Assembly: GCA_023101725.1 (NCBI GenBank)
Contig: JALJCO010001058.1
Location: 248,001-312,000 of the forward strand
Direction: 5' to 3'
Length of the DNA stretch: 64,000 bases
Source of the DNA: Atherinomorus stipes
Taxonomy: Eukaryota; Chordata; Actinopteri; Atheriniformes; Atherinidae
Shown piece after piece: positions 13,401 to 23,918 of the stretch. Within the stretch, counting starts at the first letter, position 1. Every line of letters begins with the position of its first letter. Made by a program: the position numbers and the translations under genes. Under the pieces are notes generated by a model. That model was not told the origin of the DNA. It saw only the letters and a list, made by a program, of their open reading frames with translations, and made no database searches.

Positions 13401-15878
13401 ACATCAGAGAGGGAATAAAGGGAAGGTTTGAAGAGCTAAATGGAAGGGTGTTAAATGGAGAGTGAGAGAGTGATTTGGAAGGGCAACAATGGTCCAAATG
13501 AACAAGTGGGTGATCTAATGAGGCAGAGATCAGTGGGATGGTCGACATAGCACTGACTGCAGGGAGATGATAAGCCCACAGAACAGTTGAGGCCATAAAA
13601 GGAGTTTGATGAACTACAGAAGTCGACTAATCTACTTGATTTGGTTAAACAGTCTCTGGTGGAGTCATTTGCTGCTCCCTGCTCTCATGTCGACTCCCCC
13701 ATGAATAACTGAGACCCAGAAACTGGATGGGGCCTTGTTAATGCCAAGCCCACCAGGGGGCAGTGTTTGCCAGGCCAACATGTGTGTCTCTTGGTGGGGT
13801 AAAGCTGACCTGTGGGATTAACCCTCAGGGTTTTTGAGAAGCCTTGGATTCAGGGGACATTAGGAGGTGGTGTGATGTGAGGAAATGTTTTTTTTTACAC
13901 TGTGTTTTTTGTAATTCCCAACAACAGTAGCTGGATGTTTTTTTTCTTTGCAGGAGGGATGTGATTGCCTGCATTGGGCTGTCTGATGGAGACCCAAGCT
14001 GGGAGCGTAGTTTTACTCGTTGGCCCTTGGGTGTGTGCGACTATTTGGTGCCTGTTCAGAGGCAGTTTCACCCTGAAGAGTGGGCTCAGCGCACTCGAAA
14101 CATCTACAACTGGAGCGAGCCGCACAACAGGTGCACACAAAAACACTGAAATCCATTAACTCTTAACGGTGTGTGTCCTGCACACTGAATATTTCACTTT
14201 TGTTTTTTTTGTTTGTTTCCATGAGCATTTCTCTGAAACTCTGACAACGTATATTTAGAAATATCAAGTGCAAGACTATTTATTTATTTATTTTTGCATG
14301 TGTGAGAGACATCTGAGGGATTAAAATTAGCAAGGTGTCATTTTCTTTTAGGAAACTGCTTCATCCCCTCCCCCAAGAAATGAAATATATAGACAAATCC
14401 TTTGGAATAAATCCCCTTGCTGCCCTTCTCTCTGTGGTCTTTCTTCCACAGACTCCACAGAGTTTCCTGCAGTGAGGTTGTACTCTCTTCTCCATGCTGC
14501 GATCCTGCTCTTTGTGAATTCAACCAGAGCAAGACATTAGGCCCTCAGCCATTTGAAATGAGACTGAAGATGAAAAATAATGAGTTTCTTATTGCATTTT
14601 GTCAATAACTGTGTCAAAACTGGAATTAGTCAAAGCTCCATATTCAGTTTCTGTTGCCAGCAGCCCTTCTTTCACTCAGATATCCACGGCTGAATACTGT
14701 GACATTATTTCCCGCACCCCTACGACAAGCGTGTCCGCAGATGCCCACAAGCCAAATATTAGCTCGGAAACCTTGCTAAAATATTCTTTTGAAGAAGAGG
14801 TCAAGTGTTTGCAGTCAACAAAGTGGGGAAAAAAGGCAGATGTGGTTTAACTCCATGTCTAATGTGCTAGCTGGTATTGTTGCTCAGTCATTTAACGTTT
14901 GTGCAGCAAACATTGAATTTTAGGGTATCAAAACCTGCAAGTTGACTGGAACAATGTATTCACATAAATAATCATTTGTAGTCAGTGGAACAGGGTATGA
15001 GATAATGCTTGGGGCTGTTTTAGATAAAGAAAAGTGTTTGTTTTTTTTAACCCTCTCTCTCTTCTGGTTTGACTAGTTTCCATCCTGGATCCTGGGAGCG
15101 TGTCGCTAACGAAGAGATGTGGCAAGCCAGGTACGTTAAAATGTTTTACAGGAGACAGTTGCCTCCTCTTTAGAATGGCCGTATACTGCAAGTGTGCAAA
15201 TAAAAAGCTGCGTCACGATGCATACTTTCCCGCTAGAACATCTCCATAAACCAGTGTTGCGTGGTAGAGCATCTACATGTACGTTCTATTTGGTGGCAGC
15301 ATCTACATAAATCACTCCATCGAAGTGGTTCGTCTGAAAGTGTGGATCTGCATGGCTCATCCATCCAGCACTTAGCCCTGAGCCTGCGTGCTTTGTTTCA
15401 GGATGAAGACGGCTTTCTTTCTGTTTGACCTGGCAGAAAGGATGGAGGGAGAGGGGCAAGCACGCCTCTTCGAGCTGTCTTACACTGTGAGTCTGACCTC
15501 AACAATGCAACAATTATGTCATTTAGCATTATGGAGCAGATTAAAGTGCAACAGCGAAAGTATTTTAGTAGGATATGTTTTTACATGTGTGTTTGTGTGT
15601 GTGTGTTTGCTGGGCAGCTTTATAAAGAGATCGTGGGGGCCCACTCAGACTACCCTCCGAACTGGGACAAGAACCTGGCACTTGCATGTGAGAGGCTGCT
15701 CCGCTCAGGTCACCGAGGCTACAGTCCAGACAACCTGCTGACCTGCAGCACACAGCATTTTAGTCTCTACTTAGAGAAGGAACCCACTGATCCACAGGCA
15801 CCAGCCATACGCTCAGCCATTACTCACCTGCTCAAAGAGCGAGACAGGCTACATCAGAGCCGGAAGCAAACCCCTTGA
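7254..15878 (+). CDS. tmem260: TMEM260, O-mannosyltransferase-like membrane protein, 3' 13 exons (5' partial)
   Basis: Multi-pass endoplasmic reticulum protein of the TMEM260 family (DUF2723). The human protein is reported to transfer O-mannose to IPT domains of plexins, MET and RON, and its loss causes a heart and kidney malformation syndrome. Exons: 7254-7431, 7520-7633, 7764-7943, 8051-8091, 10075-10161, 11240-11348, 11433-11605, 12827-12998, 13236-13375, 13954-14130, 15077-15130, 15402-15486, 15618-15878. All junctions are GT-AG and all phases agree, giving 589 residues plus TGA. Hallmarks seen: [114 protein letters not shown]. About seven hydrophobic segments come first, followed by a soluble C-terminal half. 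Human TMEM260 is about 707 residues, so roughly the first 105-110 residues, with the GDSGE-type loop, are missing. The first base (G) completes a split codon. No frameshift or stop interrupts the gene, so it looks functional. Confidence 0.93.
7520..7633 (+). CDS. tmem260: tmem260 exon b
   Basis: 38 whole codons ([14 protein letters not shown] to RLYSLK). Contains [18 protein letters not shown], a membrane segment conserved in the family. The acceptor CCTATCAG and donor AAG|GTAAGT are strong. The preceding intron is only 88 bases. Confidence 0.93.
7764..7943 (+). CDS. tmem260: tmem260 exon c
   Basis: 60 whole codons from [10 protein letters not shown] to EYGTFSL. Holds a membrane segment followed by [20 protein letters not shown], one of the best-conserved stretches of the family. 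The acceptor is AAACAG and the donor CTG|GTATGT. Confidence 0.94.
8051..8091 (+). CDS. tmem260: tmem260 exon d (41-base small exon)
   Basis: A very short exon encoding [14 protein letters not shown], the last codon split CA|G. It lies between the acceptor TTTTGTAG and the donor ACA|GTAAGT. It corresponds to the AKSEIGSSMSEILLSQ region of human TMEM260. The phase (two bases carried over) is matched exactly by the exon at 10075. Confidence 0.85.
8092..10074. other. tmem260 intron (about 2 kb)
   Basis: Intron between the 41-base exon and the exon at 10075. It contains a decayed Tc1-like transposon (about 8390-8900), an A run at 8937-8952 and a C-rich (CCA)n patch near 9448-9470. The open frames on both strands at 9119-9718 are unsupported by any family resemblance. 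Confidence 0.8.
8390..8900 (+). mobile_element. decayed Tc1/mariner-like transposon relic
   Basis: Within 8553-8610 one frame reads [19 protein letters not shown], the mid-domain signature of Tc1-type transposases. Further along, TCTGATCTAAATGCTGTTGG (near 8678-8697) resembles the region before the catalytic glutamate, in another frame. Neither an intact open frame nor terminal inverted repeats are visible, so this is a dead copy with approximate ends. It lies inside a tmem260 intron in the sense orientation. Confidence 0.65.
10075..10161 (+). CDS. tmem260: tmem260 exon e
   Basis: Completes the split Q codon, encodes [20 protein letters not shown] and continues into GFLLSSWD with a split R codon. 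This aligns with the human segment after LLSQ, up to its NPSLVWLF membrane helix. The acceptor is TGTGCAG and the donor ACAG|GTAGGA. Confidence 0.87.
10162..11239. other. tmem260 intron; nothing recognised
   Basis: AT-rich intron of about 1.1 kb with no exon or repeat family that I recognise. One octamer-type word ATTTGCAT lies at 10988-10995. Confidence 0.75.
11240..11348 (+). CDS. tmem260: tmem260 exon f
   Basis: Encodes [20 protein letters not shown] then [16 protein letters not shown]. The [11 protein letters not shown] motif is nearly identical to human TMEM260. The acceptor is TTGTAG and the donor GTG|GTGAGC; the exon ends on a codon boundary. Confidence 0.94.
11433..11605 (+). CDS. 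tmem260: tmem260 exon g
   Basis: Starts [20 protein letters not shown] and ends AHMAHTNY with a split R codon (AG|G). Contains the last clear hydrophobic segments before the soluble C-terminal half. The intron before it is only 84 bases. Confidence 0.94.
11606..12826. other. tmem260 intron with candidate regulatory block
   Basis: About 1.2 kb intron. The first half is plain AT-rich DNA. 12400-12620 is GC-richer, repeat-free and complex, and could be a conserved regulatory element. A CA-rich patch follows at about 12680-12725. Confidence 0.6.
12827..12998 (+). CDS. tmem260: tmem260 exon h
   Basis: Encodes [20 protein letters not shown], then [20 protein letters not shown] and [15 protein letters not shown]. 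This matches the human [20 protein letters not shown] region, probably luminal. The donor GAG|GTCAAA is weak but the phase fits. Confidence 0.94.
13236..13375 (+). CDS. tmem260: tmem260 exon i
   Basis: Encodes [40 protein letters not shown] and FLSHNT with a split Q codon (CA|G). It matches the MMTYEWYLPKM...PGVNFPGNRWNP region of human TMEM260. The acceptor is TTAATAG and the donor ACA|GTGAGT. Confidence 0.94.
13376..13953. other. tmem260 intron; nothing recognised
   Basis: About 580 bases of ordinary intronic sequence with no repeat or exon that I recognise. It ends in a good pyrimidine tract and CAG. Confidence 0.8.
13954..14130 (+). CDS. tmem260: tmem260 exon j
   Basis: Encodes [40 protein letters not shown] and [18 protein letters not shown], with a split final codon. 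Conserved CIG..DGDPSW, WPLG.CD.LVP and IYNW elements are present. NWS is a possible N-glycosylation sequon at the same place as NWT in the human protein. Confidence 0.94.
14131..15076. other. tmem260 intron; nothing recognised
   Basis: About 950 bases. It contains a short ATTT repeat near 14278-14293 and otherwise no identifiable element. The frames at 14417-14850 have no family resemblance. Confidence 0.75.
15077..15130 (+). CDS. tmem260: tmem260 exon k (54 bases)
   Basis: Small exon encoding [17 protein letters not shown] and parts of the flanking codons. [12 protein letters not shown] is nearly invariant in the family. The acceptor GACTAG has a pyrimidine tract a little upstream; the donor CCAG|GTACGT is good. 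Confidence 0.93.
15402..15486 (+). CDS. tmem260: tmem260 exon l
   Basis: Encodes [20 protein letters not shown] then RLFELSYT, matching human MKTPFFIFNLAE...YAQAYDLY. The acceptor is TTTCAG and the donor ACT|GTGAGT; the exon ends on a codon boundary. Confidence 0.93.
15618..15878 (+). CDS. tmem260: tmem260 last coding exon with stop
   Basis: Encodes [29 protein letters not shown] and [20 protein letters not shown], and ends KQTP-TGA. NW.KN.A.ACERMLR and HF.LY..K.P.DPQ match the human C-terminus. The acceptor is GCTGGGCAG, preceded by a TG-rich tract. Confidence 0.94.
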   Translation, partial: LYKEIVGAHSDYPPNWDKNLALACERLLRSGHRGYSPDNLLTCSTQHFSLYLEKEPTDPQAPAIRSAITHLLKERDRLHQSRKQTP

Positions 15879-16937
15879 TAAGACCCAGGAAGATCCACGT
15901 GGAGCTGGCACAGTGAGAATGTATTACAAAGCAAGTCAAAGTGCACTAGCCTGAGAATCAAATCTGAGCCCGTGTGCCTTTTCTCATGGTTGTAGATCGG
16001 TTCTCCAGATGGAAATGGACTGATTTTAGTGTTTTTAGTTCTGAGCTACAACACTCGAATGTTCTTCTTTTGATAAATGTTTACAGTTGACCAACATAAG
16101 GACATAGTATGACTTCAACAAGCCATTTCTGACCTCAATCAAGCTCTGCCTGCTCCCCTTAAACTCACCCATTCAGTTTATCTTTACATCTTGTTCTTTT
16201 TTTCCTCTCCCATTCTGTTTTCAGAGCTTTTAACTTGCTGATTATTTTGCCTCAGCCTCTGCTCTAGTTCTCTTTTTCTCACATTAGGATGGCAAGGCCG
16301 AGATTGAGGGAAACCCAATTTGGGGGCAGAAATGGGGGATTAGAGCGGCTGTTTAATCTAGGACGGACTTGAACATTGCCACGCAGTCCTCACACACCCA
16401 CCCTTATATCCCTCCATCAGTCTATCTTGGATGGTCCTTTAAATGTTTAAAACTAATGGATTCGATGAGTGTTTTTTTTTTTCTCTCCTCTTCCTTCCTA
16501 ACAGGAGGGCTGTAATCCCTCATGGATTTAAATGAAATGTGAAATGTCACAATGCCAGGAACCCTTTTAGAGGTGTGTTTCTGTGTGCATGTGTGTTAAT
16601 TTTTGTTTGTGTGCACATGCTTAAATCTCCACTCAAGCTTTTTCCTCTGCCAGAGCCGCACATAAACATATTCGATAAACAGATTGGCACAATGAAAAGC
16701 AAAATGTTTTGATCATTAGGGAAGGACAGAATCATGCAAGCACGTAGACACATGAGGTCATTGGCTCCCAACTTCCAGGAAAATGGACTTTTAGCCATGT
16801 GACCACTGGGGAGAGAGAGGGTGGAAAATGGACCAAAGAAAGCTTCTTGTACACCCTTATGTTTTTCTATGACTTTGACATATTCTCAGGATCTGACACC
16901 TTAGTCACAGACTGCTTTTTTTCCCCTTTCTTTTAAA

Positions 16938-16943
16938 AATAAA
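16938..16943 (+). terminator. alternative poly(A) signal AATAAA
   Basis: AATAAA followed by TCTTGGTGTT. This is a plausible but weaker cleavage context than the signal at 17245. Confidence 0.35.
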
Positions 16944-17244
16944 TCTTGGTGTTAATAAGCCGTGCGCCATGAAATGTGTCAAGCAGAGGTCAGCATACTG
17001 CCATATGCGTTATGAAACGCTGAAGAAGCCTGCTTTTTGAGATATGACTCAAAAGCGAAGGACAGTAAGTGTGTGCGTCTCCGAGTGTAATCTGTCCTCT
17101 CTGTTCGCAGGCCTGGATAGTGGCTGTCAGCTGGCTGGATGATGAGGTTTGACCTGCTATAGCACAGATGGTTCGCAGTCTCATAAAAAAAAGAAAAAAA
17201 ATATATAGATTGTCACTCCGTCATCTACAGATATAGAATATTTT

Positions 17245-17250
17245 AATAAA
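17245..17250 (+). terminator. poly(A) signal AATAAA for tmem260
   Basis: AATAAA followed within 30-50 bases by a U/GU-rich stretch (TTGTCTTTGTGCTCA, then TTTTTGTTTG), as expected for a cleavage site near 17265. Confidence 0.6.
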
Positions 17251-17636
17251 GATCCTTTTCTCGAATGAATTTTATTGTCTTTGTGCTCATATTTTTGTTT
17301 GATTCATGTTGACATCCTAGTTATCTGCTGCTACTTGTGTTGTCCCTTCTTGTCATTTTTTTCCCCCTGTTCACCCCCTCTCCTTCCCATCCCCTCTCAC
17401 CCTGTCTTTCCATAACCCCTCTGTTCCTCTCCTCTCCCCTGTTTTTGAGAGTCAGTTGCCCACCCTAAATCAGCAAGCTGCCGAGGATTGTGGGAACCCA
17501 TGGAATCGCCGTGACCAGGGATGCAGGCAGGGAGCCACAGCAACGTTGGAATGTGGGGCGTCTGAGGAGATAAGAGCTGTGAGCCCAGCCAGGGAGAGAG
17601 GAGGGATGCAGTGAGTGAGTGAGAGAGAGAGAGAGA

Positions 17637-17652
17637 GGGGGGGGGGGGGGGG
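17637..17652 (+). repeat. G16 homopolymer beside (GA)n
   Basis: Sixteen consecutive G follow a GTGAGTGAGAGAGA purine repeat. It is a simple-sequence tract able to form G-quadruplex or triplex structure. Confidence 0.9.
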
Positions 17653-19889
17653 AGTGAGGCTAAGTGAGGAGGGTGAGACGGGAACGGGGAGCGCGGCGAG
17701 TCTGTGAATGGGGAGACAGAAACACAACACCATAAACAGCCAGAGAGCAAGACGGAGTGAGATAGAGAAAGAAGGGAGGAGGAGGGGGGACTTAGGGGGG
17801 CACACACTGGAGATGGGAAGCCAGCCTTATTCCTCTTTGCATTTCATTTACATCCCTGGCCGTATCGACCAATCGGATTGGGAGCAAAGCCCAGGGCTTA
17901 GGAGGGGAATAAAAAGACAAAATGCCTTTGCTGCTCTCATCCCTCCCTGATAATACCCCTTCTGTTTTTCTTTTCTCCTTTTCTCTCGTCTATAAGTAGA
18001 TACTGTCCGAAATGCCAGCGGAAAAGCGACACCTCCGCTTGCTGTGTATCTCAGATAGACCGAGCGGGAGCAGGGGCTGAAAAGACAGCTTTAGCAACTG
18101 GGCCTATCTCCACTCTTCTCTCTGGCTGGATGGAAGCTTGAAGTGGAGAGAGGCGGAGGGCCGGGGTGTGTTGGTTAGTGTTTGGGAAGAGAACAGAGGG
18201 TGTGAGAGGCATGATATACTGAGCTGGCCACAGATTTTGCAGAATCTTACACTTGGAAAAACTTTGCCTGCAGATCCTTTTCCTAAGCATGAGAAACCTG
18301 TTTCAAGGATGTTTACCAGGTGCCACCCATCTTTGCGAAGGTAGCAGATGCCTTCTGCTAAACTCCACATATTCCTAGCTTGGGGTTGCTTGCTGTTATT
18401 CTACTGCTGTTTACTAAATTGCAGCGTTTTCTGAAACTTTGAATGAGCTGTTGTTCCTGTAGCTAAACTGCAGCTCATCAGTGTGTATTGGGCAGAATGA
18501 GGCCCATTAGCTTCAGTCTGTGTTGACACAATGTCATGACGGACTTCTCAGGTTTTTGTTTGCTGTCACTCTTCAGTTGTTTGTTGTCGTTTGTGTGGTA
18601 GACACTTATTTGTATGTCAGGCACAGTATGTTTGCAGCTTTATTGAGTTTATTTGTACAGGTGTTTGTAGGGCTCTTCATTGTGTTATTGTTTGTATTTG
18701 GGTTACTTTGTGTCTTTCAAGTGTTTTCCTGTGTTTCAAGGACAATTCTATTGTCTATGTGCTCATGTTTTGTATGGATGCACCTAAGCTATTGTTCTTG
18801 CTTCCACTACCATCGTTACAGAAAGCGACTGTAGAGACAAGAGTTCATCTCAGTCGTGTTTTGTGGCAAAGCTTTAAGATGTAGACGGGGTCTGTTACCT
18901 GCCTCCACCAGAAGCTTGTGAGTGATAAGGTCACCTTAGGACCCTGTGTGGGCTCCCTCCACCTTCACAGCAGGCTCATCCTCCTCAGCCCACACTACCT
19001 CTCCCCTATATAATAATTCAAACCAAACAACAGAGACAGATATGGCAGGTTAGAGGGTTGGGGAATGCCACATCTCTATTTCCTGGATCAATCTTCAACT
19101 GCTTGGTAATCTCTGGCCCCCGGCCTCACATACCTCCAGTGGTCTCTCTGACTGGGAGATGGCATTGCCAGGCTGTGTGAGCTGGTACTCCTGCTGGGTG
19201 TGAGGTGCTGATAGGATAGTGGGGGTGAGAGGGGGGAGCTGTTATAACCTGATGGTGTGGATGGATTGAAGAGCAGAGGGAGGAGTAACAATAGCTCTTG
19301 CTCTGTAAAACCTCACCTTAATCCCTCACTGATGTGTGCAAATGCATGTGTATGTGCAACATTTTTTTTAAATGGTCCACGTGTGTGCTTTGCGTGTGCA
19401 CATCTCCATAAAGTTTGTTTTAATCTGCAAATGTGTAAATGTGGAGTAACTTTGAGTTCTTCAGAGCAAACTGAATATTATCCCCAAGTTCCCGTTGTTA
19501 TCTTGTGTACACACATTTGTTTATTTGATACAGCCCCTCTCCACTACAGCACTTCTGTATATCAAAGACAGCAGAGCAGAGCGTAATTGAAAATGGCTAC
19601 CGTGGAGAAAGGTCTCTCTTTGCTTTCACTGAGACGAGGTAGAAAAAGCCTCATTCTCCGCTCCCTTCTTAGATCTATTTAAATAATTGAGGAGTAAACT
19701 GACAAATTAGGCACCTTTATGGACACCCCTGGGCTCTCTCTGGGGTCCTTCACTTTTCCCAGTACAAGAGAGTGCCACCAGGCACAGGATAATATCTTGT
19801 GTGCTTTGAGAGGGAGAGGGGGGGGTAGTGGGCCAGGAGGGGTTTCGCCAATCAAGCGGGCCACACTTCCTCCCCCAGGTTCTAATTTT

Positions 19890-20440
19890 GTGCCACATTA
19901 AAGAGCTCGGCCTCCATTTAGGACACAGAGAAGCATTTTCATAATTTGCCGGGTCTCTCGGCTAGCTCGAGGTGCCTTTTCTCCCTCCTTCTCTCCCTCT
20001 GTATCTGAATGGAGAGCCTGGGGAGGAAGAGGGGAAATTCATTCGTCTCCTTTCAACCAACCAGCTTCAGTTCTGCATAATGTTGCTGCTAGGTGTATAT
20101 AGCAGCTAATATTTATCTCTTTAATAACTCCCCATTAGACTTAAATATTATGCGCTTTATAAAGCAAACACTACTTATTGTCAGCTTATTAAAACTATAG
20201 AACCCATGTTGTTAATACATCAAGACTGATTAGTATGGCTGTATTTAGCATGCAGAAAGGAGTTAAAGACAGTTGCATGCGGTTTGTGATGATGCAGCCA
20301 TAAAGCCGAGATGCCAGATAAAATCTTTGATGTGGCACACATACAATGCATAATCCAGGTTAAAGTTGTTGCTGACACCAAACCATTCATGTGCAGCATG
20401 CGTAAGCATTGATTCATATGTGATTGGTCACATAATTCAC
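19890..20440. promoter_or_regulatory. candidate conserved non-coding block
   Basis: A repeat-free stretch with dense AT homeodomain-like cores (TAATATTTAT, CTTTAATAACT, CCATTAGAC, TTATTAAAAC) and one OTX-type TAATCC at 20351-20356. It lies about 17-18 kb 3' of the otx2 promoter. Inferred from texture only. Confidence 0.28.
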
Positions 20441-22859
20441 AGTCTCAGGGGGCATTTCTTCGCTGACAGACAAGCTAATCTAAAATCCTCCAATTTACAA
20501 ATGAAAATCCCACCATCCAATTGAGCTAATAGAGGGACTTGAATGGGATAATAAGATGTGGTGTAATACTGTGTAAAAAGCCTGTAATGTTGTGTTGGTG
20601 TAAGAGCCTGTGTGACTGGATGTTTGACTGTTTGCAGTGATTACAGGGGCCTGCGGGCCTGGCGGCGGCTCCGTAGCTGGGACAGGAAGCTTCTCCCTGG
20701 GCAAGCAGATACGCCTGTCTGTCCCTTCTGCTGGAGCTTCAAGGGACCAGGATGTCTGAAGGGAGAGCGCTCCCTGCGAGCTCTCTGCCTCCCTGTTGTT
20801 CCCGGTCTTGCTGGGTCTCTGCTGTTGCAGTGCTTGCAGATGTGCACAAACAAGGGAGGATTAAAGCAAAACGAATCTAAACAGACAAATGGAATTAGAG
20901 TGATGGGTGTCGGTGGGCTGGTTCACAGTGATAAACATAATGATGCTCTGTATGTGAGTGTGTGTGTGTTCCTGTGTCTAGGGGATTATCAGTGGTTAGG
21001 TGTGTGGTGTGTATGGCTGGGTGACTGCTTCTGGGTGTCTTTGTGTGTTTGCCTATCTGTCTGTTTTTGTAATTATGTGCGTGTATATTTACTCTGTTTC
21101 TAGTTGTGTGTGTGATAAATGAGTTATTCTATATGGCCTCACAAAAACAACTCCTAGCGCCCTCTGCATGCTCACAGATGTTTTTCTTTTTTTCTCTCTC
21201 AGGGTCACCATTCTTCCCCATCTTTCTCTGTGTTTTCATTTGTGCAGCTGCTGTTTTAACCTGCACGTACCCTGTAAACATCAAAACTCCTCAGCCAATA
21301 TTGACTTGAAATATTAGGGTCAAAAACTCATCTTGAAGAGTGAGTTGTTGGTGTGCAGATGTGCTGTTTTCTTGTGCCAGGATTCTGTGTGTTTATGTGC
21401 AGAGGAGGTCAGGAGTGTGGAGGAACCAGTAGGGGGTCCAGTGATCAACTGTCTGGGGCTTCTCTGCAGAGGGGCTCTGGGATTAGGGCTAAACCCTTCC
21501 CTGCCAGATGGGCACAACACAACAGATCCCCAACATCGCACACCAGCACCCTCAGAACTGGCCTTGTTCAGATGGGAACCAGAGGTTATTAAAAACACTA
21601 TGATAACACCAGATAGTGTTTTAAAGTCTATCCAGTGTTTTCTGTCAAATACCATTTTTGAATTATTACTTCCATACATCCATCAGTTACAGTTTAGAAT
21701 TAGTATTTTTGTATTAATATTAGATTGGACAGGATTAATTAAGCAAATGATGCTGGTTCAGAGCAGCTGCATTATATTCCTCATCATCATTTCTCAGGAC
21801 CTCGCAGAAATGTGACACAGGAGCCGCCTGAGATGATACTCTTCAAAGTGCCAGGAAGTGGACAGAATGGCCAGTCAGCAGGTTCAAGGATATCAGAAAT
21901 GAAACTTGCAGGCTGTTTTGATGTGCTGTATTTCAGAGCCACGGGCAACACTGAAATGATAAAGTGTGTGAGGTGGGGGATGTCTGTAGATTGGTGGCTC
22001 AGGCATCAACAGGAGGTTGATTGCTTCCTGCTTGACTTTTATCACATTCAGTTCCACTGAATAGCATCAGCAGTCTTAAAGCTAGTCAGCTGGGGTTTTG
22101 TATATCTTTGCTTATTTATGCATCCAATTTGTAATACCTGAAAGACTCATGACACTTTACACGCAGCGACATGCATTGCCTTTGATTTTATTGTTAGCAG
22201 AGGCTCAGATAATCACTATGGTAACATGCTACCAGATGCTGTTTTATCACTAATAATTGATTGCAGTTTTTCAGTTGTAACATGTTAAAAGCACTTCAAA
22301 TTCAAATTGCTGCGGGATAAACTAATCAGGCATGTGAAAAATCAACATTTTCATCTTCAGTCCTTCACAGTTTTTCTAGGAGGCCTAATATAGCCATTTT
22401 GGGGGGAGAAAAGGGCACATTAACATACATTACAGTGCAGCATCAACCTGCTGTTAGTCCTTGTGATACCATCCCACCTGGATGCGTTATCCACTGGTTT
22501 CCCAGCATGACTTAGAAAATCATCTCTGTATTACTAGAAAGCAGATTACACAAGACAAGTATACAAACAAATAAAAGATTACAAGCTGTGAACATGTTTC
22601 AGTCTAATGCCCTTTCAACAAGCAGTGCTCAGCACAATGCTTTTCTCTCCCCAAGCTAAATTTGGATTTCCCCTCTGATGTGAAGGCCTGCTGGCCAGCC
22701 ATGTCTTCCACCAAGAGCACAACCTCTGTAATGACAGTGTTCCACACGGCTGGCCTGACTCCTCTGCTGGTATTAGTTAGGCTTTGGAGTTCAAGTGACT
22801 ACGGGGTTTAAACACTGATTTTTTTAAAAAAAAAGGGGGGAAAAAACGACTCGCTGTTG

Positions 22860-23060
22860 TTCTTGAAAAGCTGTGTTTATCCAGGATTAGAGACACCAAC
22901 ATGTTAATAATTGTTTCTCACAGAACTGCAAAGAAGCACTTTCCTGTAATCCCCTAATCAGGCATTACACCTCTGAGCGAAGCCACAACGCAGGCGCGTG
23001 GTGTCTCTGACGCAGCACGCCTACTCTGTGTAATACACGCACATCTTCCCCAGCACCACA
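22860..23060. promoter_or_regulatory. candidate regulatory block with two OTX-type sites
   Basis: GGATTA at 22884-22889 and TAATCC at 22947-22952 lie 63 bases apart in opposite orientation. A SOX-type ATTGTTT word is between them and CCCTAATCAGG follows at once. The sequence is non-repetitive and contains CpGs. K50 homeodomain proteins such as OTX2 bind TAATCC, so this could be an autoregulatory element. Not tested. Confidence 0.28.
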
Positions 23061-23759
23061 CCCACCACATACAAAATCACCTGCTCTTTTCTTTTCCTGT
23101 GAAATCTGCTTTCTTGACACTATGCCACCTGTCTAGTTATAATCAGCCAGATTAAGTTTTTTACCATCACATTTTTCATAAGTGTTTTTATAAATACATT
23201 TAACATTACTTTTACATCTTTTCTGCTATCGATGGAGCGAGGAAGTGGAATTCAGAGCCTCTTGGGAAGCAGCCAGGGTCACGTAGTTTGATAGTTGCAG
23301 GTCAGCAGTCTGTACTACAGTTACATGGGGTCAGACATGAGGCCACTGTACTAGCTGAGATGATGACAGGTTTGTGGTCAGGGTTGATCACTTGAAAAAG
23401 CAACAAGGTGCAACTTTAGTAAATCCTCCTCTAAGGAAAATGCTTTTGAGAGCAAAGCATTTTTAGTTCTTTATGATTTTCATAGGTTTTTGTTACTCAA
23501 AGTTCGTGAATATTTAGAAATTCACATTTTTTCTTAAACATAAGGAACTTGTAGATTTAAAATTTGATTTAAAGAATGAATTAAACTGTTTTCAATCATT
23601 GTGATGGCAATGAGGTCTGACTGATTCTGATTCTGATTATAAGCAATGTGCCTTATATAAAGAACAGACAACACATTTATGCAAATATATCATAACACGG
23701 ACTACGTTCATATGGAAGAATGGCAAGAACATAGACATCAGCCAAGAGTGCGGACTGCT

Positions 23760-23864
23760 TTACTCATAATACCCTTATACCATCTGCAGAACATGGTAGT
23801 GGTGGTTTCAAGCTTTGGGCTTATTTGCTGTATTTGTACCAGAACAGCATAACATGATTGAGTG

Positions 23865-23918
<54 letters not shown>

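Larger units (their letters stand above)
15879..17265 (+). other. tmem260: probable tmem260 3' UTR
   Basis: From the stop codon to just past the better of two poly(A) signals. No other gene interrupts it. Its length of about 1.4 kb is inferred; use of the earlier signal at 16938 would give about 1.08 kb. Confidence 0.55.
17270..23700. other. intergenic tmem260-otx2, part 1
   Basis: No gene recognised. Contents: a G16 run at 17637-17652 beside a GAGA repeat, a TG-rich tract near 20955-21110, a GC-rich block at 20630-20860 with an unexplained open frame after a CAG, and two candidate regulatory blocks at 19890-20440 and 22860-23060. The long frames at 17397-17807 (antisense of a purine tract) and 18520-18834 (GTTT-rich) follow base composition. 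Confidence 0.65.

Noticed and set aside
15077..15130. Possible premature end of tmem260 or missing exon because of the weak acceptor GACTAG
   Set aside because: The phase and the conserved [10 protein letters not shown] sequence join perfectly to both neighbours, so the exon is real.
17397..17807. Long - strand frames, Ser/Pro/Leu-rich (111-136 codons)
   Set aside because: They are the antisense of a GA/G-rich tract; the composition alone explains the open frames and no domain is visible.
18520..18834. 104-codon hydrophobic + strand frame resembling membrane segments
   Set aside because: It comes from GTTTGT-rich DNA. There is no family resemblance, splice context or start context.
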